This document shows, one piece after another, positions 1 to 9,052 of a DNA stretch of 50,305 nucleotides. Each line of letters begins with the position of its first letter. Position 1 is the first letter of the stretch. Source of the DNA: Gammaproteobacteria bacterium (GTDB taxonomy: Bacteria; Pseudomonadota; Gammaproteobacteria; Ga0077536). The DNA is taken from the NCBI GenBank assembly GCA_009692265.1, contig SHZM01000019.1:1-50305 (forward strand), read 5' to 3'. Under the pieces are notes generated by a model. It was given only the letters and a program-made list of their open reading frames with translations. It had not been told where the DNA came from and ran no database searches. The translations under genes were made by a program, and so were the position numbers.

Positions 1-31
1 GCGGCTAGCGCCACTTTCGCTTTGAAGGCCG

Positions 32-1546
32 GTGAGTGGTTCCGGCGAGTTCTCAGGCTCATGTTCTGCTCCTAAATCGAGGCGTATCATCGCCTCATCG
101 GGCAGAAAATCCACTTATCTCACTGTGCAGAATCTCGGGGCCAGCTCTGACTCATGGCGTTCTGCTAAGGAGCGACTTTCCGAATCCAGCTCCGGCAACC
201 TTAATAGATTTTCAGAAAGGCTCATCCGTAGATTAAGCATCGAGACTGGGATCCTGGAACGGATCTACGACTTAGACCGTGGAACAACCGAGATGCTGGT
301 GGCAAAAGGCTTTGTAGAAGAACTAGTATCAAGATCAAGCACTGATATTGAGCCATCCCGCCTCATACTTATTCTTCGAGATCAAGAAGCTGGCATCCAA
401 CTGATCATGGATTGCATTGCTAAAGCGCGCACACTATCCATCTCAGTAATAAATCAACTCCACGAGCTTTTGACAAGGCACCAAGACACCACAAACGCAG
501 CAGATCAGTTTGGAAACCGGATAAACGTTCCATTGGAAAAAGGAGTTTTTAAATCCCAACCGAACAATTCGAGACGACCTGACGGTACCGTTCATGAATA
601 TTGCCCCCCGATTCACGTCGGATCGGAAATGAGCAATCTATTAACATTTCTCGCCGGCTACGAAGAAGAGGATCCTGTCATTACTGCTGCCTGGGTCCAC
701 CACCGATTTACCCAAATCCATCCCTACTAAGACGGAAACGGTCGAGTGGCTCGGGCTTTAACGTCGTACATTTTACTGAAAGCCGGCCTGTTACCACTTG
801 TAGTCGACCGCGACCTTCGGTCGGAATACTTAGATAGCCTGGAAATCGCAGATTCAGGAGAGCTAACGTTTCTCGCCGAATTGTTCGCCAGACTTGAGCG
901 AAACGCTATCCTTCAGGCCCTGAGCGTTGATGTAGATAGTGAGGCTCGTCATGAGCAATCGTTGACGACTGCGGTTATTGATAGCCTAGTCGCGAAATTC
1001 GAAAGAAGGCGAGAAAAGAAACATCAAGAAATTCGTGAAGTAAACGTACTCGCGAGAGCTTTACGCCATTTAACGCGAAATTTAGTTGAAGACGCCTTCA
1101 ACGACCTCAAAGCACCGATGCAGTCAATTGGCGAAGTCGGTATTCGTTTTATTGAGGGCGGTCCGGAGTTCGGAAATGCGCACTGGTACAAGCATGACGT
1201 CATTAGATCCAGCGAGGCATCGGGTAAGTTTGTCAATTTTAATGAAGAACATGTTTTCTTAAAGTCTTCGATTAAGGTGGAGCGTGAAAGATTGGTCTTC
1301 GTTGTCTCTATACATCACGTCGGACGAGAGCTATCCGGCATTATGGAAGTAACAGCATTCACCCGTTTAGAGTCATATGAAGACTCCGACGATCGGCAAT
1401 CCGTATCAGCAGAATTCTCGCAATGCTCGTTAGATCCGTTCGTAATAACATGGAAAACTAAAGAGCAGGATGTCTCCCAGTCCTACAGGAGATGGCTCGA
1501 CGCTGCTCTTGCTGTGGCGATAAAGGATTACGGAGACCGGCTATAA
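32..1546 (+). pseudogene. Fic-domain protein (AMPylase/Doc superfamily), broken by an in-frame stop inside the Fic motif
   Basis: Fic enzymes transfer AMP or related groups onto target proteins using a motif of the form HPFxDGNGRxxR. Here one reading frame runs from GTG at 32 to 1546 but is interrupted by TAA at 728-730. The residues before the stop are IHPY and those after it are DGNGRVAR, so the stop replaces the variable motif residue, which is commonly Gln in relatives. CAA to TAA would explain it. The Fic N-terminal region, with IETGILERIYDLDRG near residue 70, is recognisable, and the part after the stop continues the Fic core and then an unassigned C-terminal region. The first 40 or so residues look unlike the family, so the true start is uncertain and may lie to the left of the window. 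A restart at GTG 746 would lack the catalytic His. Probable pseudogene. Confidence 0.8.
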
Positions 1547-1598
1547 AACACCTAACGAATAAGGATAGATCGTGCTCGAACGAAGGATAACAAGCGAC

Positions 1599-2255
1599 TC
1601 AAGAGACCTCATCAGCTCCCGGTAATGCCGCGCCATAGCTGTCGACGAACGCCATTTTAGATAGCGGCACCCGTGTCAATTTTTTCGGAAACGGTTTAAC
1701 CGGCCACCCGATTGTCACCATCGCTGCGGTGGAGATGTCTTCGGGAATTTCTAGCAATGCCTTTACTGCTGGCTCTTGTTCGCACAATAAAGTGGTAAGT
1801 GCCGTGCCCAGACCGATTTCATGCGCCGCCAACAACAGATTCTGAACCGCAGGGTACACCGACGCGCCGCCGACAATGCTTAGGCGCCCGAGCTTATTAT
1901 CGGTCGGGTGAACATCGCCTAATCGCGCACAAACCACCAGCAATACTGGGATGTCTGCCATTGCGTGTGCAAAGCGATCCGCGTTCGCAAGAATCGAGTT
2001 CCCAGCCCCTACTCGCACCGCGCCTTCTCGCGCCGCCTTGTAGTATGGCGCCCAGATCGGCAGATAGAGATCGCGCAGGGTTTCTTTTTTCTTGCGATCC
2101 CTGACGGCGACAAAGCGCACAGGTTGTCGGTTGCCTCCCGTGGGTCCCCAACGGGCAGCGTCGAGTACCTGCGCCAAAACAGCGTCGGAGACGGGATCGG
2201 TCGTGTAATCCCGACACGTGCCGTTCGTGCGCATCAACTCATTTAGTGAACTCAT
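1599..2255 (-). CDS. Nitroreductase family protein
   Basis: A 218-residue protein of the FMN-dependent nitroreductase fold, which uses NAD(P)H to reduce nitro groups, quinones or related substrates. Family signs are the N-terminal RDYTTDPVSDAVL segment, where the Arg normally contacts the FMN phosphate, the ARWGPTGGNRQPVRF stretch near residues 34-48, and the C-terminal region with GLGTALTT and IGWPVKPFPKK. The length is normal for the family. The ATG at 2255 is preceded by AAGGA about seven bases upstream, which supports this start. It reads toward the broken Fic gene, and the desaturase gene lies 30 bases upstream on the same strand, so the two could be co-transcribed. The physiological substrate cannot be told from the sequence. 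Confidence 0.88.
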   Translation of the reverse strand: MSSLNELMRTNGTCRDYTTDPVSDAVLAQVLDAARWGPTGGNRQPVRFVAVRDRKKKETLRDLYLPIWAPYYKAAREGAVRVGAGNSILANADRFAHAMADIPVLLVVCARLGDVHPTDNKLGRLSIVGGASVYPAVQNLLLAAHEIGLGTALTTLLCEQEPAVKALLEIPEDISTAAMVTIGWPVKPFPKKLTRVPLSKMAFVDSYGAALPGADEVS

Positions 2256-2285
2256 TACATATCCTTGAAAGAAAGGCGTTTCGAA

Positions 2286-3233
2286 TTAGGGACCGCCGCG
2301 CGGCAAAGTCTCGCCCGAGAGCACGCCTCGATGCAACGCAACGTACCCCGGCACTAGGGACTCAAGTTGTGGCGTCACCGCGCGATGAGTCGTAGGCAAC
2401 TGATGCCAAGGGATGCTCGGCCATCCGTGGTGCTCGGCGTGGAAGTTCATATTCCATAACCAGAATTGTACGAACGGCGTCGTTACCACACTGCGGGTGC
2501 GCGCGAGGATTGTGCCTGAGTGCGGTAAGCCGGTGTGCTCGGCCGCTAACCACAATGACTGGAATACGTGGGTGAACCAGGCCGCGAATAGCAACCAACC
2601 TCCTCCAGGCACACCCGACCACGCCGCGACAATAAATACCAGCCAGCAGCCAAGGACGATGCGACATTCAAGGACAAGGCGCGCCGGATCATCGATTCGT
2701 GGTGCCCATCGCGCGAAAGATCCCCAGTGTGCCTGCGGCTTGATCGCGAAACCGAATAATGGGCGAAGCTTGAGCAACAGCAGACCATAACCACTGTTCG
2801 CGATCAGCCACGTCAAAATGCTCGGTGGCCACGCCGCATAGTGTGGAGCACCGGTGAGTTCGGGATCTTTTTCTAAATCCTGGGTGTAGCGATGATGCTC
2901 ATAGTGAAACGTCCGATAGACCGACGGCGCCATGCCGAAAGGCACCCCGGTTAGCCACGCACCAAGGTGGTTACCGACGAGTGAGCGGAAGGCCGTGCGG
3001 TGAGTACATTCATGAAAAGGTGCGAACAGAGCGCTCCAAATCCAGGCGAGCGCGATCGAGAGCGGCGCACAAAGCCAGGCCCTTTCCGCGTTGACCACAA
3101 TGCTCGCGATAACGCCCGTGAATGCACCGAGATGCACGCTCAGTCGGACTAGCGAGGGAAGGGTGCGACGGGTAATTAAAGTACCCAGCACTTCGGGCGA
3201 CAACAGCGGTCGGCTCTCGAACTGTTCGTCCAT
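2286..3233 (-). CDS. Membrane fatty acid desaturase family protein
   Basis: A di-iron membrane desaturase or hydroxylase of about 315 residues. The three histidine boxes are all present: HECTH near residue 74, HYEHH near 110, and HAEHH near 265 within NMNFHAEHHGWPSIPW. Hydrophobic stretches between them fit a four-helix membrane protein. An open frame extends to 3380, but the ATG at 3233 (MDEQFESRPLL) has GAAGG seven bases upstream and leaves about 170 bases of spacer to the divergent gene, so I prefer it. The box pattern resembles FA_desaturase members that act on fatty acyl chains or carotenoid-like substrates. The exact substrate and double-bond position are unknown. Confidence 0.85.
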   Translation of the reverse strand: MDEQFESRPLLSPEVLGTLITRRTLPSLVRLSVHLGAFTGVIASIVVNAERAWLCAPLSIALAWIWSALFAPFHECTHRTAFRSLVGNHLGAWLTGVPFGMAPSVYRTFHYEHHRYTQDLEKDPELTGAPHYAAWPPSILTWLIANSGYGLLLLKLRPLFGFAIKPQAHWGSFARWAPRIDDPARLVLECRIVLGCWLVFIVAAWSGVPGGGWLLFAAWFTHVFQSLWLAAEHTGLPHSGTILARTRSVVTTPFVQFWLWNMNFHAEHHGWPSIPWHQLPTTHRAVTPQLESLVPGYVALHRGVLSGETLPRGGP

Positions 3234-3405
3234 CGCTGAACCTTCGGGATAGGCTTGCTGCCGAGCATAGCACCGTGTCGCGAATCGGCGCAGCGCATTG
3301 ACAGGCCGAGTCCTCGGGTCCAATGTTCGTGACATGGAGTGTCGACCTGCCACGGCCACTTCGGTTGCGATAACGCGCATTCAGCGCAGACCGAGGGGCC
3401 GATAA

Positions 3406-5223
3406 TTGTCATACGATTTATCGCCATCACAGCCCACATCGGCCATCAGACCAACCCTCGTATTCGATGGAGACTGCAGCTTCTGTCGCTATTGGGTCGA
3501 CTACTGGCGCGCGCTAACCGGCGCTCAGATCGACTACCAACCGTATCAGGAGGTCGCTTCACGCTATTCCACGTTCAACGCGCAGGACTTCGCGAAAGCA
3601 ATCGTTTTCTTTGAGACTGATGGGTCAGTCGCGCGCGGTGCCGAGGCCGCCATGCGGGTACTTGAGAGAGTGCCCGGCCGCGGGTTCTGGCCGTGGTGTT
3701 ATCACCATGTGCCGGGCTACGCTGGATTGGCCGAGGCCGCGTATCGCGTGATCGCCCGGCATCGGGTCGCTGCGGCGCGGATGAGCCGAGTACTCTGGGG
3801 ACCACAACTCGTCCCGGCACAACACACCTTGGTCAGCAGCTTATTTCTGCGCCTGCTCGGATTTATTTACCTCACCGCTTTTTTGTCGTTCGGAAGCCAG
3901 TGCGCTGGGCTTATTGGCCCGAACGGCATCCTGCCGCTACCATCGTTTCTATTCGCTGTGCAGGATTACTTGGGGCTGCGCGCGTACTACGAGGTCCCTA
4001 CCCTGTTCTGGATTGCCGACAGCGATATCGCCGTGAAAATGGTCTGCGCGATCGGCGCGTTGCTCGGGGGGCTGCTCGCCTGCGGCCTTCAATCGCGCGT
4101 GCTGCTCGGCCTGCTTTTCATCGGCTACTTGTCCCTGTTCTATGCTGGACAGGATTTTATGCACTTCCAATGGGATCTGCTGCTCCTGGAAGTCGGCTTC
4201 GTCGCGATCCTGCTACCGGGATCCACGACATTCGTGATTTGGTTACTGCGTTGGATTACGTTCCGTTTTCTCTTTCTCGCGGGATTCGTAAAGCTTCAGT
4301 CGCTGGACCCAACCTGGTCGGGTCTCACGGCGCTTGAGTATCACTTCTTCACCCAACCGTTGCCGACAGTGCTCGCATGGTTCGCAAACTCACTATCTCC
4401 AACCATTTTAAAGATTGGCACTGCGGCGACGTTGGTCGTTGAGCTGGTCTTGCCGTTTTTCATTTTTCTCCCGCGTCGGCCGCGCATGGTGGCAGCGGTC
4501 GTTGTGTTCGCCTTCCAAGGCTTGATCACCCTCACTGGCAACTACAACTTCTTCAATCTATTGACGATGGCGCTATGCCTCACCCTTCTCGACGATGCTG
4601 CGTTACGCGCCGTTCTGCCGCGCTGGGCATGTGCTAGTGTTTCGAACGTGATACCGCGCTTTAGCGTAGCCACAGCGGCGTTCGGATCGCTAATCCTCAC
4701 CCTCGGTGCGATTCAATTGACCGAGCAGGTAACGCGGCGATTAGCGTGGGCGCCGCTGCATGGGCTATATCAGTTGAGCGCACCATTTCGCATTGCGAAC
4801 AGCTATGGTTTGTTCGCAAATATGACGACGTCTCGCGCTGAAATCGTGATCGAAGGCTCTGCGGACGCTCGCGCCTGGCAGCCTTACGAGTTTCGCTATA
4901 AGCCGAGCGATCCGCTGCGGCGACCGGGTTGGAATATCCCGCACCAACCCCGGCTTGACTGGCAGATGTGGTTTGCAGCATTAAGCACTGCGTCGGACCA
5001 GCCCTGGTTCGGAAATCTACTAGTGCGTCTGCTGCAAGGCTCGCCTGAAGTTCTCGCGCTATTTGCGAACAATCCGTTTCCGTTGAACCCGCCCAGCTAT
5101 GTCCGTGCGCGCGTGTTCGACTATCGTTTCACTTCGCCGGTTGAGCGGGTGCAGTCGTTGGCGTGGTGGGTTCGACGAGAACAAGGCCTCTACATGCCGG
5201 CGATCCGTTTACAGGTTCGATAG
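3406..5223 (+). CDS. DCC (DUF393) domain fused to lipase maturation factor-like membrane domain
   Basis: A 605-residue fusion. Residues 15-130 form a DCC/DUF393 thiol-oxidoreductase-like domain with a CxxC in DGDCSFCRYW near residue 20. Residues 150-440 contain many hydrophobic helices with motifs typical of the lipase maturation factor family, such as FMHFQWDLLLLEVGF and WSGLTALEYHFFTQPLP. The C-terminal part resembles the soluble LMF region, including PFRIANSYGLFANMTTSR and WNIPHQPRLDWQMWFAAL. In animals LMF1 helps lipases fold in the ER; bacterial members have no settled function. The start is TTG with GAGGGG eight bases upstream, and no in-frame ATG lies before the DCC domain. The CxxC domain suggests a redox or disulfide-linked role at the membrane, which is inference. 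Confidence 0.85.
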   Translation: MSYDLSPSQPTSAIRPTLVFDGDCSFCRYWVDYWRALTGAQIDYQPYQEVASRYSTFNAQDFAKAIVFFETDGSVARGAEAAMRVLERVPGRGFWPWCYHHVPGYAGLAEAAYRVIARHRVAAARMSRVLWGPQLVPAQHTLVSSLFLRLLGFIYLTAFLSFGSQCAGLIGPNGILPLPSFLFAVQDYLGLRAYYEVPTLFWIADSDIAVKMVCAIGALLGGLLACGLQSRVLLGLLFIGYLSLFYAGQDFMHFQWDLLLLEVGFVAILLPGSTTFVIWLLRWITFRFLFLAGFVKLQSLDPTWSGLTALEYHFFTQPLPTVLAWFANSLSPTILKIGTAATLVVELVLPFFIFLPRRPRMVAAVVVFAFQGLITLTGNYNFFNLLTMALCLTLLDDAALRAVLPRWACASVSNVIPRFSVATAAFGSLILTLGAIQLTEQVTRRLAWAPLHGLYQLSAPFRIANSYGLFANMTTSRAEIVIEGSADARAWQPYEFRYKPSDPLRRPGWNIPHQPRLDWQMWFAALSTASDQPWFGNLLVRLLQGSPEVLALFANNPFPLNPPSYVRARVFDYRFTSPVERVQSLAWWVRREQGLYMPAIRLQVR

Positions 5224-5238
5224 CCGCGATTATCGCGG
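5224..5238. terminator. Short perfect palindrome between convergent genes, possible bidirectional terminator
   Basis: CCGCGAT and ATCGCGG flank a single T directly after the stop codon of the LMF-like gene and overlap the stop of the lipoprotein gene on the other strand. The arms are perfect and GC-rich, but there is no T run on either side and the loop would be very tight. Intrinsic termination is therefore only possible, not clear. Confidence 0.3.
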
Positions 5239-5742
5239 CACAGGCGCCGCGCGAACCAATGGCCCTAAGCTATTCTGGACCTCACGTGCCTCGTAAGCGC
5301 TTGGATCGGCTTCAGGCTTGGGTCCTTTGAACATCACCACATAGGCCAGCGCCTTATAGTTCGTAATAGGGGTTGCGGTGCCAGTGACAAACGCTGTGCG
5401 TGGCCAAAATCTTGGATAAAACGGATCGAAGCTGTCGTAGCCAGTCATTGTTTGCATGTAGACAGTGTTACTTTCGGTGTCGTTATCCGACACGATGAAG
5501 TAATCATAGCCCTGGCTGACCGTGAGCTCGGCCATACGGAACAACAAATAGTTTTCTACTTCTTCGCGGGTAGTCAAGGAATTGCCGACGAAAGTCACGC
5601 GGTAGCGATTCGCTTCAATGCGTTGTTCGCTGTAACCGCCGTTATTCTGCAGTGGTTGATAAGGAGTCTGGGTACCGAGCGCACAACCGAAAAGACTCAA
5701 AATGAGCACGAGGGTCAAGACCAGGTTGGTGGCTCGCTTCAT
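5230..5742 (-). CDS. Small predicted lipoprotein of the CC0125/CC1285 type
   Basis: A 170-residue protein with a lipoprotein signal peptide: MKR, a hydrophobic run, then the lipobox LFGC with the Cys at residue 20. The mature part starts with a YQPLQNNGGYSE segment and continues with RYRVTFVGNSLTTREEVENY and a hydrophobic patch around YDYFIV. This matches the small family named after Caulobacter CC0125/CC1285, whose role is unknown. It should be exported and lipidated, most likely facing the periplasm from either membrane. It is convergent with the LMF-like gene and ends seven bases from that stop. No operon partner is evident. Confidence 0.75.
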   Translation of the reverse strand: MKRATNLVLTLVLILSLFGCALGTQTPYQPLQNNGGYSEQRIEANRYRVTFVGNSLTTREEVENYLLFRMAELTVSQGYDYFIVSDNDTESNTVYMQTMTGYDSFDPFYPRFWPRTAFVTGTATPITNYKALAYVVMFKGPKPEADPSAYEAREVQNSLGPLVRAAPVPR

Positions 5743-5819
5743 ACCACCACTCTAAGTCCACCGCCCCTAACCCAAGCTGAATCTAATCGATGCACCGTGC
5801 GGGTAGAATTTTATTGGCG

Positions 5820-7157
5820 CTAACGACCCGCAAGTCCCCCTCGTTCCCCCTTTTTCAAAGGGGGTGTCCGCATAGCGGCGGGGGGGGGGGATTTCATTTC
5901 ACCGCCGAACTTTCCCAAGCCCCGATAAAACTCCCCACCCTTCATCACCGCAAGAATCTTTTCGCGCGCCTGCAAAATCGTGATGTCTTTGACGGGATCG
6001 CCATCGACCAAAATCAGGTCCGCCAAATATCCCGGGCGAATCAAGCCTAACTCGTCAGGTTTACCCATGATTTCGCCGCCGAGTTTGGTCGCGGACAGGA
6101 TCGCTTCCATCGGGCGCATGCCGATCAGATCGACGAAATACTGCAGATCCTTTGCGTTCCTGCCGTGCGGCGTCCACGCGAAACCGTAGTCGCCGCCGGG
6201 CAGGATCCGGATCCCTTTTTTGTGCATCTTCTTCAGACCCACAATCGCGGCCGCGAGTTCGACCTCGTACGCATTCGCGAGCGCCGAACCCGGACTGATA
6301 CCCCAGGCCGCAGCTTCGCGCGCGGTGCAGATCAGCCACGCCAGCCCGGGCGCGACAAAGTGATGTTCCTTGCGCTTCGCGAGCATCGTCAGCGCTTCGT
6401 CATCGATAAACGACGCGTGATAAATAATCTCGATCCCGTTGCGCACGCACATTTTGACCGATTCGGCGGAGCGGGCATGCGCACAAAGCCGCAAGCCCCG
6501 GCGATGGGCTTCCGTCGCAGCCATCGCGCATTCTTCTTCGCTCATCACGGTCGCCGCCGATGGCACCCCCGTAATTTCTTCGCCGGAGAGATTGAGTTTA
6601 ACGAGATCGACGCCGTACTTGATGAAGCGCCGCACCATCCGCCGCACTTCTTCTGGTCCGCTCACCAACGCACCAAAACTCAAATTGTCGTGCTCGATAT
6701 GCGGCGGAGCCATGTCGCCGAGTCCGCCGACGGTGGCGAGTTCCTGACTATTGGCCAGGTAGCGCGGCCCCGGGATCTGGCCACTATTGATCGCATTGCG
6801 GATTACCACATCGAGGCGCGGCTTGGCTGCGGCTGCGCCGACGCAACTGGTAAAGCCCATATCGATATACTGCTTGGCGATTTGCGCGCACCACAGTATG
6901 TGCTCCTCGGGTGGCATGAACTGGATCTCGGACAGGCTAGCTTGATTGTTCCAACTGAAATGCGTGTGCGCATCACACAGACCCGGCATCAATGTCGCGC
7001 TGTTGCCATCGATGATCTGACATCCGAGGAGGGCTTTGCTTTTGCTTTTTCCGACACGCGTGATGCGGTCGCCTTCGACTTCCACTTCGCCCGCGAATAT
7101 CGCGGCACCGGTGCCATCGAGAATTCGCACGTTGGTAAATAGCGTTGATTTATTCAT
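5820..7157 (-). CDS. Amidohydrolase family protein (metal-dependent, imidazolonepropionase-like)
   Basis: A 445-residue metal-dependent hydrolase. The first metal-binding motif is DAHTHFSWN near residue 61, the likely bridging Lys is in VDLVKLNLSGEE, further His ligands are in LCAHARS and IIYHASF, and the catalytic Asp is in ILPGGDYGF near residue 320. The fold starts with the usual beta-sandwich half and ends with LADLILVDGDPVKDI. Related enzymes hydrolyse cyclic amides or dipeptides; the substrate is not clear here. The protein should normally end near GLGKFGG, but its last 25 or so residues (including PPLKKGERGG) come from a dispersed-repeat-like insert with an 11-base C tract. It lies nine bases downstream of the FAH-family gene, so the two are probably co-transcribed. 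Confidence 0.85.
   Translation of the reverse strand: MNKSTLFTNVRILDGTGAAIFAGEVEVEGDRITRVGKSKSKALLGCQIIDGNSATLMPGLCDAHTHFSWNNQASLSEIQFMPPEEHILWCAQIAKQYIDMGFTSCVGAAAAKPRLDVVIRNAINSGQIPGPRYLANSQELATVGGLGDMAPPHIEHDNLSFGALVSGPEEVRRMVRRFIKYGVDLVKLNLSGEEITGVPSAATVMSEEECAMAATEAHRRGLRLCAHARSAESVKMCVRNGIEIIYHASFIDDEALTMLAKRKEHHFVAPGLAWLICTAREAAAWGISPGSALANAYEVELAAAIVGLKKMHKKGIRILPGGDYGFAWTPHGRNAKDLQYFVDLIGMRPMEAILSATKLGGEIMGKPDELGLIRPGYLADLILVDGDPVKDITILQAREKILAVMKGGEFYRGLGKFGGEMKSPPPAAMRTPPLKKGERGGLAGR
5831..5890. repeat. Dispersed-repeat-like insert with hairpin and 11-G homopolymer
   Basis: The segment contains CCCCCTTT (5846-5853) and AAAGGGGG (5857-5864), a perfect hairpin with a three-base loop, followed by a run of eleven G at 5880-5890. 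The pattern resembles the widespread bacterial repeats that translate as PPLKKGERGG. It makes up the 3' end of the amidohydrolase gene, whose last 25 or so residues are encoded by it. Confidence 0.6.
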
Positions 7158-7166
7158 CAGTCCTCG

Positions 7167-8045
7167 CTAGCGCGCGGCAATGGCATTTTCAAGCACGCCG
7201 ATTCCTGAGATTTCAATCTTCACGCGATCGCCCGGTCGCAACCAACGCGGAGGTTTGAACCCGATCCCCACCCCGGACGGCGTGCCGGTGGCGATAATGT
7301 CCCCTGGCAGTAACGTGATTCCGTGCGAGATCGTTGCAATTAACGTCGGCACATCGAAGATCATCATGTCAGTCGTCGCATTCTGCCGCAGCTCCTCATT
7401 GACCCAGCACTGAATTCGAGTATTGGCGAGATCAATTTCATCGCGGGTAACCACCCAAGGGCCCATTGGGCAAAACGTGTCCTGTGATTTTCCGAGCAAC
7501 CATTGCTTGTGATTCTTCTGTACGTCACGTGCGGTAACATCGTTGATGATGGTGTATGCCCAGACATGGGACATTGCGTCGCTGGACGAAATATTGCGCC
7601 CACCCGTTCCGATTATGACGCCGAGTTCGGCCTCGTAATCGGTATCGGTCGAAACCGCGCGATCTTGCAGAATCTCTGCCTTGGTTGCGATCACGGATTG
7701 CGGTAATTTAGAGAACACAATCGGTGATTCGGGCGGGGCATCCGAGGTCGCGCTCGAATCGTAGCCACTGTTCGCGAATTCCTTCACGTGCTCGTGATAG
7801 TTCTTGCCGACACAAAAAATATTCCGGTGCGGTCGTGGCACCGGCGCTAGCAAGGTCACTTCCGCGAGTTTCGTCGTGGTGCCTGTTCGCGCCAAGGGCC
7901 GCTGCCTGCCCTGCGCATCCAGCGCGACCAGCACCCCATCCTGCTCGATGCGACCATCGTGCTTGAGACCGTGCACTATGCCCAAGGCATCGATCTCACC
8001 CAGGTGAACCGCGTCGTCGAGCCCTTTGAAAACCAGTATTCGCAT
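7167..8045 (-). CDS. Fumarylacetoacetate hydrolase family protein
   Basis: A protein of about 292 residues of the FAH superfamily, which cleaves or decarboxylates 2,4-diketo acids or similar intermediates in aromatic or sugar catabolism. The metal-binding E-x-E is in TDYEAELGVIIG, the next Asp lies in NDVTARDVQ, and LLPGDIIATGTPSGVG is the characteristic C-terminal motif. The ORF extends to 8072, but the ATG at 8045 (MRILVFKGLDD) has GGAG eight bases upstream and fits the family start. With the amidohydrolase nine bases downstream it probably forms a two-gene catabolic operon: a ring-opening hydrolase paired with an FAH-type enzyme. The pathway is not identified. Confidence 0.88.
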   Translation of the reverse strand: MRILVFKGLDDAVHLGEIDALGIVHGLKHDGRIEQDGVLVALDAQGRQRPLARTGTTTKLAEVTLLAPVPRPHRNIFCVGKNYHEHVKEFANSGYDSSATSDAPPESPIVFSKLPQSVIATKAEILQDRAVSTDTDYEAELGVIIGTGGRNISSSDAMSHVWAYTIINDVTARDVQKNHKQWLLGKSQDTFCPMGPWVVTRDEIDLANTRIQCWVNEELRQNATTDMMIFDVPTLIATISHGITLLPGDIIATGTPSGVGIGFKPPRWLRPGDRVKIEISGIGVLENAIAAR

Positions 8046-8128
8046 ATTGTCGTCTCCGGTGAAATAGGCCAACCTGCGGCATGGTAGCGTTGCCCTTCGA
8101 TTAAATCATCCCCGGGAACCCTTCACGC

Positions 8129-9052
8129 ATGACTCAGTTCGCCCTACTCTCCACAGTCGAGAAAATTCAGCAGCAATTCGCCGCGGACAACTATATTGCG
8201 GACCGCGCCTTGGCGCTCAGCCTTAAGCTCGCGATGGATTTGGAGAAGCCGCTGCTGCTCGAAGGCGAAGCCGGGGTCGGCAAAACCGAAGTCGCGAAGG
8301 TGTTGGCCAAGGTACTGGATACCCCGCTGATACGTTTACAGTGTTATGAAGGCTTGGATGCGAATACCGCGCTGTACGAATGGAATTATGCGCGCCAAAT
8401 TTTGCATATCCGGATCAACGAACACGACCACCAATCACGCGCGGCCCTGGAGAAATCGATTTTTAGCGACGAGTTCCTGATGAATCGCCCGTTGCTCGCC
8501 GCCATCCGCCATCCCGGACCGCGCCCAGCGGTGCTGCTGATCGACGAGGTCGATCGCGCGGATGAAGAATTCGAAGCATTTCTATTGGAAATTTTATCTG
8601 ACTTCCAAATCACCATTCCTGAACTCGGCCCGTTCGTGGCGATTCATCGGCCGCTGGTGCTCCTAACCTCGAACCGCACCCGCGAACTAAACGACGCGTT
8701 GAAGCGCCGGTGCCTATATCTGTGGCTGGACTACCCAAGCCCCGAGCGGGAGCGCGAAATCATTCGTCGCCGGATTCCCGGCATCGAAGCGAAGTTGGCC
8801 GCGACCATCACTCAGACCATGCAGACTCTGCGCGAAATCGACTTTCACAAGCGCCCGGGGATTGCCGAAACCCTGGATTGGAGCCGCGCGCTGTTTGGTC
8901 TCGGCATCACCGAGATCACCCCGGAAGCGTTGCTGGATACCGCCGGCGTCGTCTTGAAGCACCGCGACGATATTGAACGTCTACGCGCGATCGGGCCCGC
9001 CCAAATCCTCGCTGACGTCACGGACGAACCACGGGTGAGTCGATCCGTGTGA
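8129..9052 (+). CDS. MoxR-type AAA+ ATPase (CoxD-like)
   Basis: A 307-residue AAA+ ATPase. Walker A is EGEAGVGKTEVAKVLA near residue 45, Walker B is AVLLIDEVDRADEEFEAF near 133, and VLLTSNRTRELNDALKRRC carries the sensor and arginine-finger region. MoxR ATPases work with VWA-domain partners as chaperones that insert metals or assemble complexes; CoxD does this for the CO dehydrogenase cluster. The next gene starts with GTG overlapping this stop codon and encodes the VWA partner. No CO dehydrogenase genes are nearby, so the client is unknown. Confidence 0.88.
   Translation: MTQFALLSTVEKIQQQFAADNYIADRALALSLKLAMDLEKPLLLEGEAGVGKTEVAKVLAKVLDTPLIRLQCYEGLDANTALYEWNYARQILHIRINEHDHQSRAALEKSIFSDEFLMNRPLLAAIRHPGPRPAVLLIDEVDRADEEFEAFLLEILSDFQITIPELGPFVAIHRPLVLLTSNRTRELNDALKRRCLYLWLDYPSPEREREIIRRRIPGIEAKLAATITQTMQTLREIDFHKRPGIAETLDWSRALFGLGITEITPEALLDTAGVVLKHRDDIERLRAIGPAQILADVTDEPRVSRSV

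Noticed and set aside
728..730. Reassignment of TAA to a sense codon as explanation for the internal stops
   Set aside because: Intact genes in the window, such as the mutase and meaB, end in TAA, and both TAA and TGA occur in the broken genes.
6165..7142. 325-codon plus-strand ORF opposite the amidohydrolase gene
   Set aside because: It lies entirely antisense to a well-supported gene and has no recognisable domain.
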